The notes beneath the pieces were generated by a model. That model did no database searches, was not told the DNA's origin, and worked only from the letters and a program-made list of their open reading frames with translations. 64,000 nt of DNA, from contig NZ_JAKUVC010000009.1 of assembly GCF_026781265.1 (NCBI RefSeq), positions 85,999 to 149,998 on the forward strand. The letters are read 5' to 3'. The DNA comes from Streptococcus sanguinis (GTDB lineage: Bacteria > Bacillota > Bacilli > Lactobacillales > Streptococcaceae). Below are positions 33,672 through 42,651 of this stretch, in pieces. Positions within the stretch are counted from its first letter, which is position 1. The number at the start of each line of letters is the position of its first letter. Both the position numbers and the translations under genes were made by a program.

Positions 33672-34490
33672 GTGAAATTTTCGGTATTGATGTCTGTCTA
33701 TCAGAAGGAGAATCCGGATTTCTTAAGAAAGAGCCTAAATAGCGTTCTTATAGAGCAGAACCACAAGCCAGATGAGCTTGTCCTTGTAGAGGATGGGCCG
33801 CTGACAGAAGTGCTGTATCAGACGATTCAAGATTTCAAGGAAAAATTTCCAGAGATGAAAGTTCTACCTTTAAAGGAAAATGTCGGATTGGGAGAAGCTT
33901 TGCATCGGGGAGTTGAGGCTTGCTCTTATGACTGGATTGCTAGAATGGATACAGATGACATTGCGACACCGGACCGTTTCCAGCAACAAGTGGACTATAT
34001 TGAGCAGCATCCGCAGTTAGATGTTTTGGGTGGCAATATCATAGAATTTGACATGGAACCAGATCAAATAGTAGCAGAGAAACAAATGCCGCTTTCCCAT
34101 GAAGAGATTATCAAAAGGTTGCAGCGGAGAAATCCTTTCTGTCACATGACGGTATTTTTCAAGAAATCATCTGTTTTAAAAGCAGGCAATTACAAGCCCT
34201 TGCCTTTAGTGGAAGACTATTATCTTTGGGCGAGAATGGCTGCTCAGGGCTGTCGTTTCGCCAATCTTAATCGGGTTTTGGTTTATGCTCGTGTCGGAAA
34301 CGGCATGCATACGAGAAGAAGCCAGACAGAGCAGATTGCCAGCTGGAAAGTAGTCAATACTTTTTTGCTGTCACATGGTATGTTGAACCGAGGGCAATAT
34401 TATCAAAATATGTTGATGATTCGTGCTTTTGTGGGAACGCCTATTTGGATAAAAGCGTTCATTTATAAGTATCTGCTTAGAAGAAAGTAA
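33672..34490 (+). CDS. family 2 glycosyltransferase
   Basis: The 272-residue GT-A enzyme begins KFSVLMSVYQKENPDFL. It has LVEDGPLT, the metal-binding ARMDTDDIATPDRF (DxD), LDVLGGNIIEF and the acceptor-side VEDYYLWARMAAQG. GTG 33672 is chosen because GGGGGGA lies about seven bases upstream; TTG 33657 would overlap that site. It adds a sugar to the lipid-linked intermediate in the cytoplasm; donor and acceptor are unknown. Confidence 0.9.
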   Translation: MKFSVLMSVYQKENPDFLRKSLNSVLIEQNHKPDELVLVEDGPLTEVLYQTIQDFKEKFPEMKVLPLKENVGLGEALHRGVEACSYDWIARMDTDDIATPDRFQQQVDYIEQHPQLDVLGGNIIEFDMEPDQIVAEKQMPLSHEEIIKRLQRRNPFCHMTVFFKKSSVLKAGNYKPLPLVEDYYLWARMAAQGCRFANLNRVLVYARVGNGMHTRRSQTEQIASWKVVNTFLLSHGMLNRGQYYQNMLMIRAFVGTPIWIKAFIYKYLLRRK

Positions 34491-34580
34491 TGACTTTACA
34501 GACAGAGCAGTCTAGCTTAGATAGGGAGAAAGCTAGAAGTTAGGGGGATATAGGATGAAAAGTTTAGGAAGGAGGGAGAA

Positions 34581-35540
34581 ATGATTTCTGTCGTGATGGC
34601 GACCTATAATGGGGCGGATTTTATTTTGGAGCAACTAGACTCTATCCGCACTCAAAAGCTGAAGCCTGATCAGGTCATTATCTGTGATGACTGTTCGACA
34701 GATCGGACAGTGGTGCTAATCAGGGACTACATCACCAAGCATCAACTGACTGATTGGCAGCTGATTGAAAATCAGGAAAATTTGGGTCATTATCAAACTT
34801 TTATAAAATTAGCGAGTTTGGCTGAGCACGATATTGTTTTTTTCGCTGATCAGGATGATAAATGGCTGCCTGATAAAACAGCTGCCTTGCAGAAAGTACT
34901 GTTAGAAACAGGTGCTGCTATGGTGTATGGCCAGTCTTACTTGATTGATCAAAATGGTCAGGTCATCAAGGAGCCCAAGGTTTCAGGAGAATGTCGAGAA
35001 AGAAATCTAGCTTGGCTTCTGAAAAATTGGCCGTCAGGTTATCAGACAGCTTTTAGAAAGTCGGTACTGACGGATATTTTGCAGCAGCAGTATACGGATT
35101 ATCCTGGATTTGACTATCATGATGTTTTATTTGGTATGCTGGCTCCATTGTATGGAAAAGTTGTTTGCTTGGACCAGCTTCTAGATCAGCATCGCATTCA
35201 TCAGGCAAATGTAACCCAGTCTGCGTCGTCGCTCAGTTTTAACAAAACAAGGTTATCTAGGATTAACTATTTACAGAAGGTCATCAGTCGCTATGAGTCC
35301 GTGCAAAAAATCGCAGAAGAGCGTCAGATTTCTGAGGCGGCTCATCGCCAGCTTGCTAGGGCTTTGGCCTTGGCCAATCTTAGACTGAAATTCTTACAGT
35401 CTAGAAATCCATTTTGGGCTTTGGGCCTGATGTTTCAAATAAGGGAGTATCGAACAATAAAAGATTTCATCAGTGATTTGGTATACACCTACTCACTGAA
35501 TGGACTTGCTAGGAGATTATTGAAAAAGTTTGGGAGGTAA
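34581..35540 (+). CDS. family 2 glycosyltransferase, rhamnosyltransferase-like
   Basis: The 319-residue GT-A enzyme starts MISVVMATYNGADFILEQLDSI, with ICDDCSTDRTVVLI and FFADQDDKWLPDK. The DQDD motif and overall layout are like rhamnosyltransferases of streptococcal polysaccharide loci, but the window holds no rml genes, so dTDP-rhamnose would have to be made elsewhere. ATG 34581 follows GGAGGGAG. A 90-base gap with no feature separates it from the previous gene. Confidence 0.9.
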   Translation: MISVVMATYNGADFILEQLDSIRTQKLKPDQVIICDDCSTDRTVVLIRDYITKHQLTDWQLIENQENLGHYQTFIKLASLAEHDIVFFADQDDKWLPDKTAALQKVLLETGAAMVYGQSYLIDQNGQVIKEPKVSGECRERNLAWLLKNWPSGYQTAFRKSVLTDILQQQYTDYPGFDYHDVLFGMLAPLYGKVVCLDQLLDQHRIHQANVTQSASSLSFNKTRLSRINYLQKVISRYESVQKIAEERQISEAAHRQLARALALANLRLKFLQSRNPFWALGLMFQIREYRTIKDFISDLVYTYSLNGLARRLLKKFGR

Positions 35541-35545
35541 GAAAA

Positions 35546-36469
35546 ATGAGAGGAACCAGTAAGATTGAATGGGAGTTGGCTTTGGGAGAACGCTTCAGTC
35601 CCATGTATCAAAAAATTACGGATGATAAATTAAAGGTTTTACAAAAAGCCTATTTACAAATGTATAAAAAGTTTGATGCAGAGTGTCGTCGGCATCATAT
35701 TCATTCCTACATGGTTGCAGGGACCTTGATTGGTTCTTTGCGACATGGGGGCTATATCCCTTGGGACGATGATATCGACTTGGTGATGTTCCGAGAGGAC
35801 TACAATCGTCTGCAGGAAATCTTTGCGGACAGCGTGGACTTCGAGTTGATTTCTCCTGCGGATGCGACAGACAGTGTCTTTAAGGTTCTAAAGCTGCAGA
35901 GCAAGTCACTGACCTACTATGATGTTTTAGGAGAAGGTTTCAGTAAAAAGAAACATCTTTATCTTGATATGCTGCCAATTGACTTTGTCCCAGAGAATAA
36001 CATGCTTAGCAAGCTCAAGGGGCTTCTATTCAGAGCCTTGGATTTGTCACACAATAGCTCACGTTGCTATACGAAGTTTACTCCGCATCTGACCTATATG
36101 GCTAAAGAATCCAAAGAACTCAGACAAAATCTTTGGATCAGAAGACTGATAGGCTTCCCTTCTTTTATCATGGGGCCGGCTAATATGTATAAGTTGATGG
36201 AAAAACTCATCCAGTCTGATAAGAAGACTTCAAAAATAACAATTGCTTATGGTGTAAAAGGCTATTTGGGAGAGACTATTGACTATGAAAGTTTCTATCC
36301 AGCTAAGAAGTATTCCTTTGAAGGCTATGAGTTCGATGGACCTAATGATGCGGACAAGTATTTGACTAATCGTTACGGTGATTACATGACGCCGCCTGAA
36401 AAAAAAGAACAGACAGAACGTCATGTCAGACTGAGAGATAATTGGGTTGAATTAATAGAAGGAAGATAA
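35546..36469 (+). CDS. LicD-family phosphotransferase
   Basis: The 307-residue product has the LicD nucleotidyltransferase-fold core YMVAGTLIGSLRHGGYIPWDD followed by DIDLVMFRED, then LDMLPIDFVPEN and RYGDYMTPP near the end. LicD enzymes move phosphocholine, or in polysaccharide loci other phospho-groups, onto sugars. An IspD/TarI-like cytidylyltransferase lies two genes downstream, so a CDP-polyol donor is the more likely substrate (inference). The stop overlaps the Wzy start (TAATG). Confidence 0.9.
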   Translation: MRGTSKIEWELALGERFSPMYQKITDDKLKVLQKAYLQMYKKFDAECRRHHIHSYMVAGTLIGSLRHGGYIPWDDDIDLVMFREDYNRLQEIFADSVDFELISPADATDSVFKVLKLQSKSLTYYDVLGEGFSKKKHLYLDMLPIDFVPENNMLSKLKGLLFRALDLSHNSSRCYTKFTPHLTYMAKESKELRQNLWIRRLIGFPSFIMGPANMYKLMEKLIQSDKKTSKITIAYGVKGYLGETIDYESFYPAKKYSFEGYEFDGPNDADKYLTNRYGDYMTPPEKKEQTERHVRLRDNWVELIEGR

Positions 36470-37794
36470 TGGTTTTTTTACTAATTTTGGGTGGCCTCTT
36501 CCTATTGTTTTTGACAATCAAAACAGTAGGAAGAGACTATGCTAACCCGGCTTTTATATATCTTGCAATATGGATGATAGCAAGCATTTTTACTGCATTT
36601 TATTCATCCAAATGGGGAGAGGGACTTTCTCTAATAACGGTCACTGTTATCTTTGTTGGAAATGCCATTTTTTTAATGGGAGTCCTCTTGTCATCGAATT
36701 TGTTTGCTGAGAGGAAGTTGGACGCCAAACCTAGCCAAATAAAGGTAAGTAATTTTTTCATTATTTTAGTTCTCTTGTTTTTGGCTTATGCGGTCAGGTT
36801 TATTTATTCCGATTTGCTTTACTTGGCGGCGCAGAGCAAGCAGGTACCGGGGGGATTGTTTAAAACCATTGAATTGGCTCGGCATATGACTACAAATTAT
36901 AATTTCTCTCTTAGTCGTCTTAGCCTTAATTTGTTGCGGGTTAACTTTTCCTTAGGAATTGTTTTCTTCTACTTTTTCTGCGAGTCTATTTTTTCAGGAA
37001 AAGATGGCATTTTTTACAAGGGCAAGTTATTGCTAGTTAGTCTGATTTCTTTAGGTGTTTCCCTCTTGTCTACCGGACGTACGGAGTTGCTGGGCTTGGT
37101 TGCAGGCTATGCCATTGTGTATATGCTGTTTTTCTCGAAGTATTATTCGTGGAGAGACAGCAGGTATGGTGTAAAGCTTTTTCGCTCTTTGCTGATAATT
37201 GGCTTTGTATTCCTTGTCTTATTTATGGCGGTTGGAACCTTTGTTCTCAATCGAGTGGATAGTCGGGCAGAGTTCGGAATTTTGGATAATTTGGTTAAAT
37301 ATATGGGTTCACCCATTCAGGCTTTAGACTACTATCTGAAAAATCCTACTCTTTATAGCGATAATCAAGTCTTTGGAGAAAATACTTTTATTGCTATCTA
37401 TGGAACATTGAAATCCCTCGGTCTGTCTAGCCATGAGCTGACACCTTTCTTGCCTGTTGTTCATTTTAACGACGATAAAACCAATGTTTATACCATTTAT
37501 TACTACTTTATCAAGGATTTTGGTTATTTTTCAGTCCTTATCTTTCAGCTTTTATATGGCTTCTTTTACGGAAGTTTCTACTATTCTATCAAAAAACGCT
37601 ATTTCACCCCGCTAAAGGTTATTGTTTTCGCTTTATTTGCGTATCCTTTGGTCATTTCATTCTTTCAGGAAACATTGCTGTCATTGCTGACAACCCATAT
37701 TAATCGGATTATCTATGCTTTTGTGATTTATATGGCAGCTGATTTACTGAGTAGAGTACGATTTACAACGAGAGGAAGGAAAGTATCGGTATGA
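36469..37794 (+). CDS. wzy: oligosaccharide repeat unit polymerase Wzy
   Basis: The 441-residue product has about 11-12 transmembrane helices and a large loop around residues 260-340 (FGILDNLVKYMGSPIQALDYYLKN; VFGENTF). FSTGRTELLGL-type LLSTGRTELLGLVAGY and the position between glycosyltransferases and the flippase support Wzy. It joins flipped repeat units on the outer face of the membrane. Start and stop both overlap the neighbours. Wzy sequences diverge strongly, so it marks the serotype. Confidence 0.87.
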   Translation: MVFLLILGGLFLLFLTIKTVGRDYANPAFIYLAIWMIASIFTAFYSSKWGEGLSLITVTVIFVGNAIFLMGVLLSSNLFAERKLDAKPSQIKVSNFFIILVLLFLAYAVRFIYSDLLYLAAQSKQVPGGLFKTIELARHMTTNYNFSLSRLSLNLLRVNFSLGIVFFYFFCESIFSGKDGIFYKGKLLLVSLISLGVSLLSTGRTELLGLVAGYAIVYMLFFSKYYSWRDSRYGVKLFRSLLIIGFVFLVLFMAVGTFVLNRVDSRAEFGILDNLVKYMGSPIQALDYYLKNPTLYSDNQVFGENTFIAIYGTLKSLGLSSHELTPFLPVVHFNDDKTNVYTIYYYFIKDFGYFSVLIFQLLYGFFYGSFYYSIKKRYFTPLKVIVFALFAYPLVISFFQETLLSLLTTHINRIIYAFVIYMAADLLSRVRFTTRGRKVSV

Positions 37795-38513
37795 CGACAT
37801 CAGCTCTGATATTCGCAGGCGGCACAGGCAGCCGCATGAATACCAAGACCTTACCCAAGCAGTTTTTAGAGTTGCACGGTAAGCCTATTATTATTCATAC
37901 GATTGAGCACTTTGAAGACCATCCGGCAGTATCGGACATTGTGGTTGTCTGTGTAGACGGCTGGCTGGATTATTGCAGAGATTTATTAGCTCGATTCAAT
38001 ATTAAAAAAGTCAGTCAAGTGGTTCCTGGTGGAGAGACTGGCCAAATGTCTATTTTTAATGGTCTATCTGTCTTACGGGAAAAGTACAAGAACGATGACG
38101 ACTATGTGTTGATTCATGATGGTGTTCGTCCCTTGATTGACGGGGGAATCATTTCTAAAAATATTGAGGCAGCCAAAAAGTATGGGGCAGCTATTACGGT
38201 TAAGCCGGTTATCGAAACGGTCATTCAGGTCGATGAGGCGGATGTTATTAATCAGGTTATTGAGCGTTCCACTTGTCAGACAGCTGTCGCCCCTCAAACC
38301 TTCGCGCTTTCGAAGATTCACTCCCTGCATTTAAAAGCCCAGGCAGAGAATCAGTTTGATATGACGGATTCTGCGACGTTGGCTCGTTATTTTGGTCTCC
38401 CTCTGCATACAGTCATGGGGGGCAGCGAAAATATCAAAATTACGACTCCATCTGATTTTTATATCTTTAGAGCGATTTACGAAGCGCGTGAAAATGCACA
38501 AATTTTTGGTTGA
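37791..38513 (+). CDS. IspD/TarI-like CDP-polyol cytidylyltransferase
   Basis: The 240-residue product has the IspD-fold: LIFAGGTGSRMNTKTLPKQFLEL, cited here in part as FAGGTGSRM and LPKQFLEL, then HDGVRPLI, APQTFAL and the C-terminal GGSENIKITTPSDF. In cps loci such proteins make CDP-ribitol, CDP-arabinitol or similar from the polyol phosphate. The ATG overlaps the wzy stop (ATGA). The SDR immediately downstream could supply or reduce the sugar phosphate. A methylerythritol phosphate role is unlikely because streptococci use mevalonate. Confidence 0.88.
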   Translation: MTTSALIFAGGTGSRMNTKTLPKQFLELHGKPIIIHTIEHFEDHPAVSDIVVVCVDGWLDYCRDLLARFNIKKVSQVVPGGETGQMSIFNGLSVLREKYKNDDDYVLIHDGVRPLIDGGIISKNIEAAKKYGAAITVKPVIETVIQVDEADVINQVIERSTCQTAVAPQTFALSKIHSLHLKAQAENQFDMTDSATLARYFGLPLHTVMGGSENIKITTPSDFYIFRAIYEARENAQIFG

Positions 38514-38514
38514 T

Positions 38515-39579
38515 ATGGGAAATAATACAATTTTACAAAAGGATATGGAAGACCTAGCTGCTGTCAGTCCTATTCTCAGAGAACTGAGCAATGTTACAGT
38601 CTTGGTAACCGGAGCAACAGGACTTATAGGCAGACACTGTATTTCCGCTTTGATGGCTTTAAATGATTTGTACGAAGCTAATGTCAGAGTAGTGGCCTTG
38701 GCGCGAAATCATAAAAAAGCGGAAGCTCTATTTCAAGATTTTTTACATAGTGAGAATCTGCAGCTAGTGTATGCTGACTTGCTGTCAGATTGGCAGATAG
38801 AGGAGGAATTGGATTATATTATCCATGGAGCCAGTGCGACGGACTCCTCTTTTTTCGTTGAGCATCCTGTGGAGACAATTGATCTAGCCATAAATGGAAC
38901 GAAAAAACTGCTGGATCTGGCTAAAAATAAGCAGGTTCGCAGTATGGTCTATCTCTCTTCTCTGGAAGTCTATGGGACGACAAGTCCTGATGCTTCCAGC
39001 ATTAGCGAGAAAGATTACGGTTATTTGGATCCAACCAGTGTCCGTAGCAGTTATTCGGAAAGCAAGCGCATGGCAGAGTCCTTGTGTGTAGGCTATTGTC
39101 ATCAGTATCAGGTGCCTGTTAGAATGGCTCGTTTGTCACAAACTTTTGGCCCAGGTGTGAGCTATGAAGACAACAGAGTTTTTGCACAGTTTGCGCGTGC
39201 TGTCCTTGAAAAGAGAGATATTGTCCTCCGAACTAAAGGAGAGACTGTTCGTAACTACTGCTATACCAAAGATGCTATTGAAGCCATATTTTACATTCTG
39301 CTGAAAGGCCAAGCAGGTCAAGCATATAATGTCGCCAATAAAGAGACGGCTATTTCCATTCGTGAGATGGCGGAAATGGTTATTGAACTAAGCGGTAGCA
39401 ATGAAACAAAGTTAGTCTTTGATTTGGCAGAGGATGTGGAAAAGCTAGGCTATAATCCGACAGTTAAGATTCGTCTCAATACGGACAAGCTTGAGAGTTT
39501 GGGCTGGCAAGCTCATACTGATTTAGAAACCATGTTTTTACGGTTGATTGAAAGCATGGCATCAGATAGGAAGAAATAG
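38515..39579 (+). CDS. NAD-dependent epimerase/reductase (SDR), CDP-polyol pathway candidate
   Basis: The 354-residue extended SDR has NAD motif VLVTGATGLIGRHC, HGASATDSSFF and the catalytic region SSYSESKRMAESLC (Tyr-x-x-x-Lys as YSESK). The start is uncertain: ATG 38515 immediately follows the stop of the cytidylyltransferase gene, while ATG 38494 inside that gene would add seven residues; neither has a strong ribosome site. Pairing with an IspD-like enzyme recalls the abp-type gene pairs of pneumococcal loci that make CDP-arabinitol (from memory). The exact product is unknown. Confidence 0.82.
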   Translation: MGNNTILQKDMEDLAAVSPILRELSNVTVLVTGATGLIGRHCISALMALNDLYEANVRVVALARNHKKAEALFQDFLHSENLQLVYADLLSDWQIEEELDYIIHGASATDSSFFVEHPVETIDLAINGTKKLLDLAKNKQVRSMVYLSSLEVYGTTSPDASSISEKDYGYLDPTSVRSSYSESKRMAESLCVGYCHQYQVPVRMARLSQTFGPGVSYEDNRVFAQFARAVLEKRDIVLRTKGETVRNYCYTKDAIEAIFYILLKGQAGQAYNVANKETAISIREMAEMVIELSGSNETKLVFDLAEDVEKLGYNPTVKIRLNTDKLESLGWQAHTDLETMFLRLIESMASDRKK

Positions 39580-39589
39580 GAGGGCTAAT

Positions 39590-40999
39590 TTGTCTGGTGG
39601 ATTTAAAAAAATAATAGCTAATTTTTCCTATGTCGTCTTGTCCAATTTGCTGACAGTAATAGTTTCTTCTCTGGTTGTCTTGATTTTGCCTAAGATTATG
39701 GGTGTAGAGGAGTATGGCTACTGGCAACTCTATATTTTCTATTTATCCTATGCCGGTTTTGTTCATCTGGGCTGGGTGGACGGAATCTACCTTCGCTACG
39801 GTGGTTTGGAGTATGATGATCTGGATAAAGAAAAGTTTTTCTCTCAGTTTCTCATGCTTTTGATCTATCTGACAGGGATTGGAATTTTATTTTTCTTAGG
39901 GACTTCTGCCTTTATTAGAGATGAGAGCAGTCGGTTTGTTTTTATACTTTTGGTTTATACCATGTTGGTCACCAATCTGCGATTTCTCTTTGTTTACGTT
40001 CTGCAGATGACTAATCGACTAAAGGAAAGTTCCTATGTTGTCAGTGGAGACCGGCTCCTCTATTTACTGCTCTTACTGGTCTTTATTTTCGTGGGTTTTC
40101 GAGACTTCAAGATTATGGTCTATGCAGATTTGATTGGTAGAGTTGTTTCTCTTTTTTATGCCATGTATCTATGCCGAGATATGGCTCTGCGACCTCTCTA
40201 TCAGTTTAAGCTTGATATACAGGAAACGGTTCGCAATATTGCTGTCGGGATTAACCTGATGCTATCAAATGTAGCCAGTATGCTCATTATCGGAACGGTT
40301 AGAATGGGGATTCAAAAGGTATGGAACATTGCTACATTTGGGAAAGTATCCTTGACCCTGAGCATTTCCAATCTGCTGATGACCTTTATCAACGCTATCG
40401 GTTTGGTCATCTTTCCGATTTTGAAACGGACGGACGAAAGCAAGTTGCCTAAGATTTACAATCAGTTGCGGAATATCCTTATGGTTCTTATGTTTGGAGT
40501 GCTTTTGCTGTATTATCCCCTGAAAATAGCTTTGGACAGCTGGCTGCCGGCTTACAGAGAGTCCTTGATATTTATGGCTCTGGTCTTTCCTATGTCTGTC
40601 TACGAGGGCAAGATGGCTCTGCTTATAAATACCTACTTAAAAGCCTTACGAATGGAGAAGCAGATTTTTAAAGTAAATGTTATTGCCATGCTTTTAAGCT
40701 TTGCTACTACCTTGATTTTTGCAGTTTTTCTGCGCAATCTGAATGCTACAGTGCTGTCTATCGTGCTGCTGCTGGCGACTAGGAGTATACTGGCAGAGCT
40801 AATCTTAGCCAAGAGGATGCAGATCGAAGTCGTCAAAGATATCTGGGTTGAGTTGCTAATGACGCTTGTATTTATTGCTTCGAATTGGTTTTTATCAGTT
40901 TATCTAGCTGCTGCAGCTTACGGATTTGTCTATCTGACCTACAGCATTTACAAATACCAAAGTTTGAAAGGTCTGCTCCAACAATTGCGGGCTCGTTGA
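39590..40999 (+). CDS. wzx: repeat unit flippase Wzx
   Basis: The 469-residue MATE/MOP-superfamily protein has about 12-14 transmembrane helices and the N-terminal pattern FSYVVLSNLLTVIVSSLVVL then LPKIMGVEEYGYWQLYIF, typical of polysaccharide flippases. TTG 39590 is chosen as start because AGGAGG (39578-39583) lies six bases upstream. It turns the lipid-linked repeat unit to the outer leaflet for Wzy. It is the last gene before the terminator. Confidence 0.9.
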   Translation: MSGGFKKIIANFSYVVLSNLLTVIVSSLVVLILPKIMGVEEYGYWQLYIFYLSYAGFVHLGWVDGIYLRYGGLEYDDLDKEKFFSQFLMLLIYLTGIGILFFLGTSAFIRDESSRFVFILLVYTMLVTNLRFLFVYVLQMTNRLKESSYVVSGDRLLYLLLLLVFIFVGFRDFKIMVYADLIGRVVSLFYAMYLCRDMALRPLYQFKLDIQETVRNIAVGINLMLSNVASMLIIGTVRMGIQKVWNIATFGKVSLTLSISNLLMTFINAIGLVIFPILKRTDESKLPKIYNQLRNILMVLMFGVLLLYYPLKIALDSWLPAYRESLIFMALVFPMSVYEGKMALLINTYLKALRMEKQIFKVNVIAMLLSFATTLIFAVFLRNLNATVLSIVLLLATRSILAELILAKRMQIEVVKDIWVELLMTLVFIASNWFLSVYLAAAAYGFVYLTYSIYKYQSLKGLLQQLRAR

Positions 41000-41035
41000 T
41001 GCTCGAGAAATTATAAATAGTTTAACAATCTATAT

Positions 41036-41060
41036 GCTAAGCCCTGTCTGGGCTTTTTAG
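41036..41060 (+). terminator. terminator at the end of the cps operon
   Basis: AAGCCC (41039-41044) and GGGCTT (41050-41055) are followed by a T run. Confidence 0.85.
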
Positions 41061-41450
41061 GTTTGTAATGTAGCGTTAGTATACAAAGCTACTTATAAAG
41101 TTACTCTGGCTACAATCAGTTTGCTGAACTATACATTGTATATAGTGGAAATGAAAGACAATTTTTCCAGTAACTTATTGCGGATTATGGTATTTTTGAG
41201 AATAACTAGAAATTAGCTAAAATAATTCCGTTCTTTATGCCTGGGAATATAAATCGTTTTGCAAGTGATTCTACCATGAAGAGATTTCAAAAGGCATCAG
41301 GAGAGCAGAGCTATAGGGTAGCAAATTAGGCTAGTTTTTGGTATTTTTAGTAAGTGCAGAATTTGGCGGTCAACTTTGGGAAGAGAAATACCTGTTAGTT
41401 GCAATAGTAAAATTAAAGAGAACTTTAGGATTAGCAAGAAGAGGTGTCCT
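41061..41450. other. non-coding gap between wzx and galE
   Basis: About 390 bases without an ORF. It holds a palindrome ACTATA (41128-41133) with TATAGT (41141-41146) followed by GGAAATGAAAG, which looks like the end of an old insertion sequence, though I cannot name one. No strong galE promoter was recognised. Gaps of this type often mark recombination breakpoints at the edge of cps loci. Confidence 0.4.
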
Positions 41451-42467
41451 ATGAAAAAAATTTTAGTTACAGGTGGAGCGGGGTATATAGGCAGTCACAC
41501 AGTGGTTGAACTAGCCGCAGCGGGCTATGAAGCCATTATCGTGGATAACTTTTCGAATAGCTCACCAGAAGTGCTAGAGCGCTTAGAAACTATCACTGGT
41601 GTGAACATCCCGTTTTACAAGGGTTCGATTTCTGATAAAGATCTGATGAACCAGATTTTCGAAGACAATCACATTGATGCAGTCATTCATTTAGCGGCCT
41701 ATAAATCAATAGAAGAATCGGTGCGGGAACCACTTAAATATTACGAAAATAATGTCAGTGCTGGTATTGCTCTTCTTGAAGTTATGAAAGAGCACAAGGT
41801 AGAACATATCATCTTTAGCTCCAGTGCCACGGTCTATGGAATGAATCATGGTTCATCCTTGACAGGAGATTTATCTATTTCAGCGACCAATCCCTACGGC
41901 CATACTAAGCTGATGATGGAACAGATTTTGACGGATCTCGCTCTTGCACATTCAGATTGGTCTGTAACCAATCTTCGTTACTTCAATCCAATTGGTGCTC
42001 ACGAGTCTGGTCTGATTGGTGAGGATCCAAATGGAATTCCTAATAACCTTATGCCTTATATTACTCGGGTTGCGGTCGGTAAATTACAAGAGCTTAGCGT
42101 TTTCGGAAATGATTATGATACGCATGACGGTACAGGAGTGCGGGATTATATCCATGTAGTCGATTTAGCCAAGGGCCATGTTTTGGCTTTGAAACATAAT
42201 TTAGAAAACAAGGGGGTCGCTGTTTTCAATCTTGGTACAGGGATTGGTTATAGTGTACTGGATATGGTTAAAGTCTTTGAAAATGTCAATGGTGTGAAAA
42301 TTCCTTATACTATAAAGGATAGGCGACCTGGAGATGTGGCGACTTGCTATGCCGATGCAAGTAAAGCTAATGACATTTTGGGCTGGAAAGCAGAGAAAAC
42401 TCTCCAAGATATGATGCGAGATTCTTGGAGATGGCAAAGCTCAAATCCTAATGGCTATGAAGGCTAA
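41451..42467 (+). CDS. galE: UDP-glucose 4-epimerase
   Basis: The 338-residue product interconverts UDP-Glc and UDP-Gal (or the N-acetyl forms). KILVTGGAGYIGSHTVVEL binds NAD, SSSATVYG and NPYGHTKLMME give Ser and Tyr-x-x-x-Lys, and NLRYFNPIGAHESGLIGEDP is the GalE signature. ATG 41451 follows AGAGGTG; the open frame upstream is not coding. It probably supplies UDP-Gal or UDP-GalNAc for the polysaccharide. Confidence 0.96.
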   Translation: MKKILVTGGAGYIGSHTVVELAAAGYEAIIVDNFSNSSPEVLERLETITGVNIPFYKGSISDKDLMNQIFEDNHIDAVIHLAAYKSIEESVREPLKYYENNVSAGIALLEVMKEHKVEHIIFSSSATVYGMNHGSSLTGDLSISATNPYGHTKLMMEQILTDLALAHSDWSVTNLRYFNPIGAHESGLIGEDPNGIPNNLMPYITRVAVGKLQELSVFGNDYDTHDGTGVRDYIHVVDLAKGHVLALKHNLENKGVAVFNLGTGIGYSVLDMVKVFENVNGVKIPYTIKDRRPGDVATCYADASKANDILGWKAEKTLQDMMRDSWRWQSSNPNGYEG

Positions 42468-42489
42468 TGTAAAATATCGGTCAGGTGAA

Positions 42490-42526
42490 TAAAGCTCTTC
42501 TGTAATAGTGCAGAAGAGTTTTTTTG
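42490..42526 (+). terminator. terminator after galE
   Basis: CTCTTCTG (42495-42502) and CAGAAGAG (42511-42518) are followed by seven T. Confidence 0.9.
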
Positions 42527-42636
42527 TATAAGAGCTGTCTTCTCCTACAGATGCAAAACTTTTTAAAGAATGTCATCAATTGATATGTTTTTTAATGGGC
42601 ATGTAATCAGGTCTTGATGAGCTGTAATAATAAACA

Positions 42637-42645
42637 TGCTATAAT
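42637..42645 (+). promoter_or_regulatory. acyltransferase promoter placed at the start codon
   Basis: The extended -10 TGCTATAAT (TATAAT at 42640-42645) ends only six bases before the ATG at 42652, so transcription would begin at or within a base or two of the start codon. Confidence 0.75.
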
Positions 42646-42651
42646 GTCTGC

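Noticed and set aside
37791..38513. Assignment as IspD of the methylerythritol phosphate pathway
   Set aside because: Streptococci make isoprenoids through mevalonate, and the gene is inside a polysaccharide operon next to LicD and an SDR, so a CDP-polyol role is preferred.
41128..41160. Possible insertion sequence end (ACTATA...TATAGTGGAAATGAAAG)
   Set aside because: There is only one end, no transposase remnant and no target duplication, so it is noted within the gap but not called a mobile element.
41553..41560. TTCGAATA, a CIN-box-like sequence in galE
   Set aside because: It is within coding sequence, about 100 bases inside galE, with no gene start nearby.
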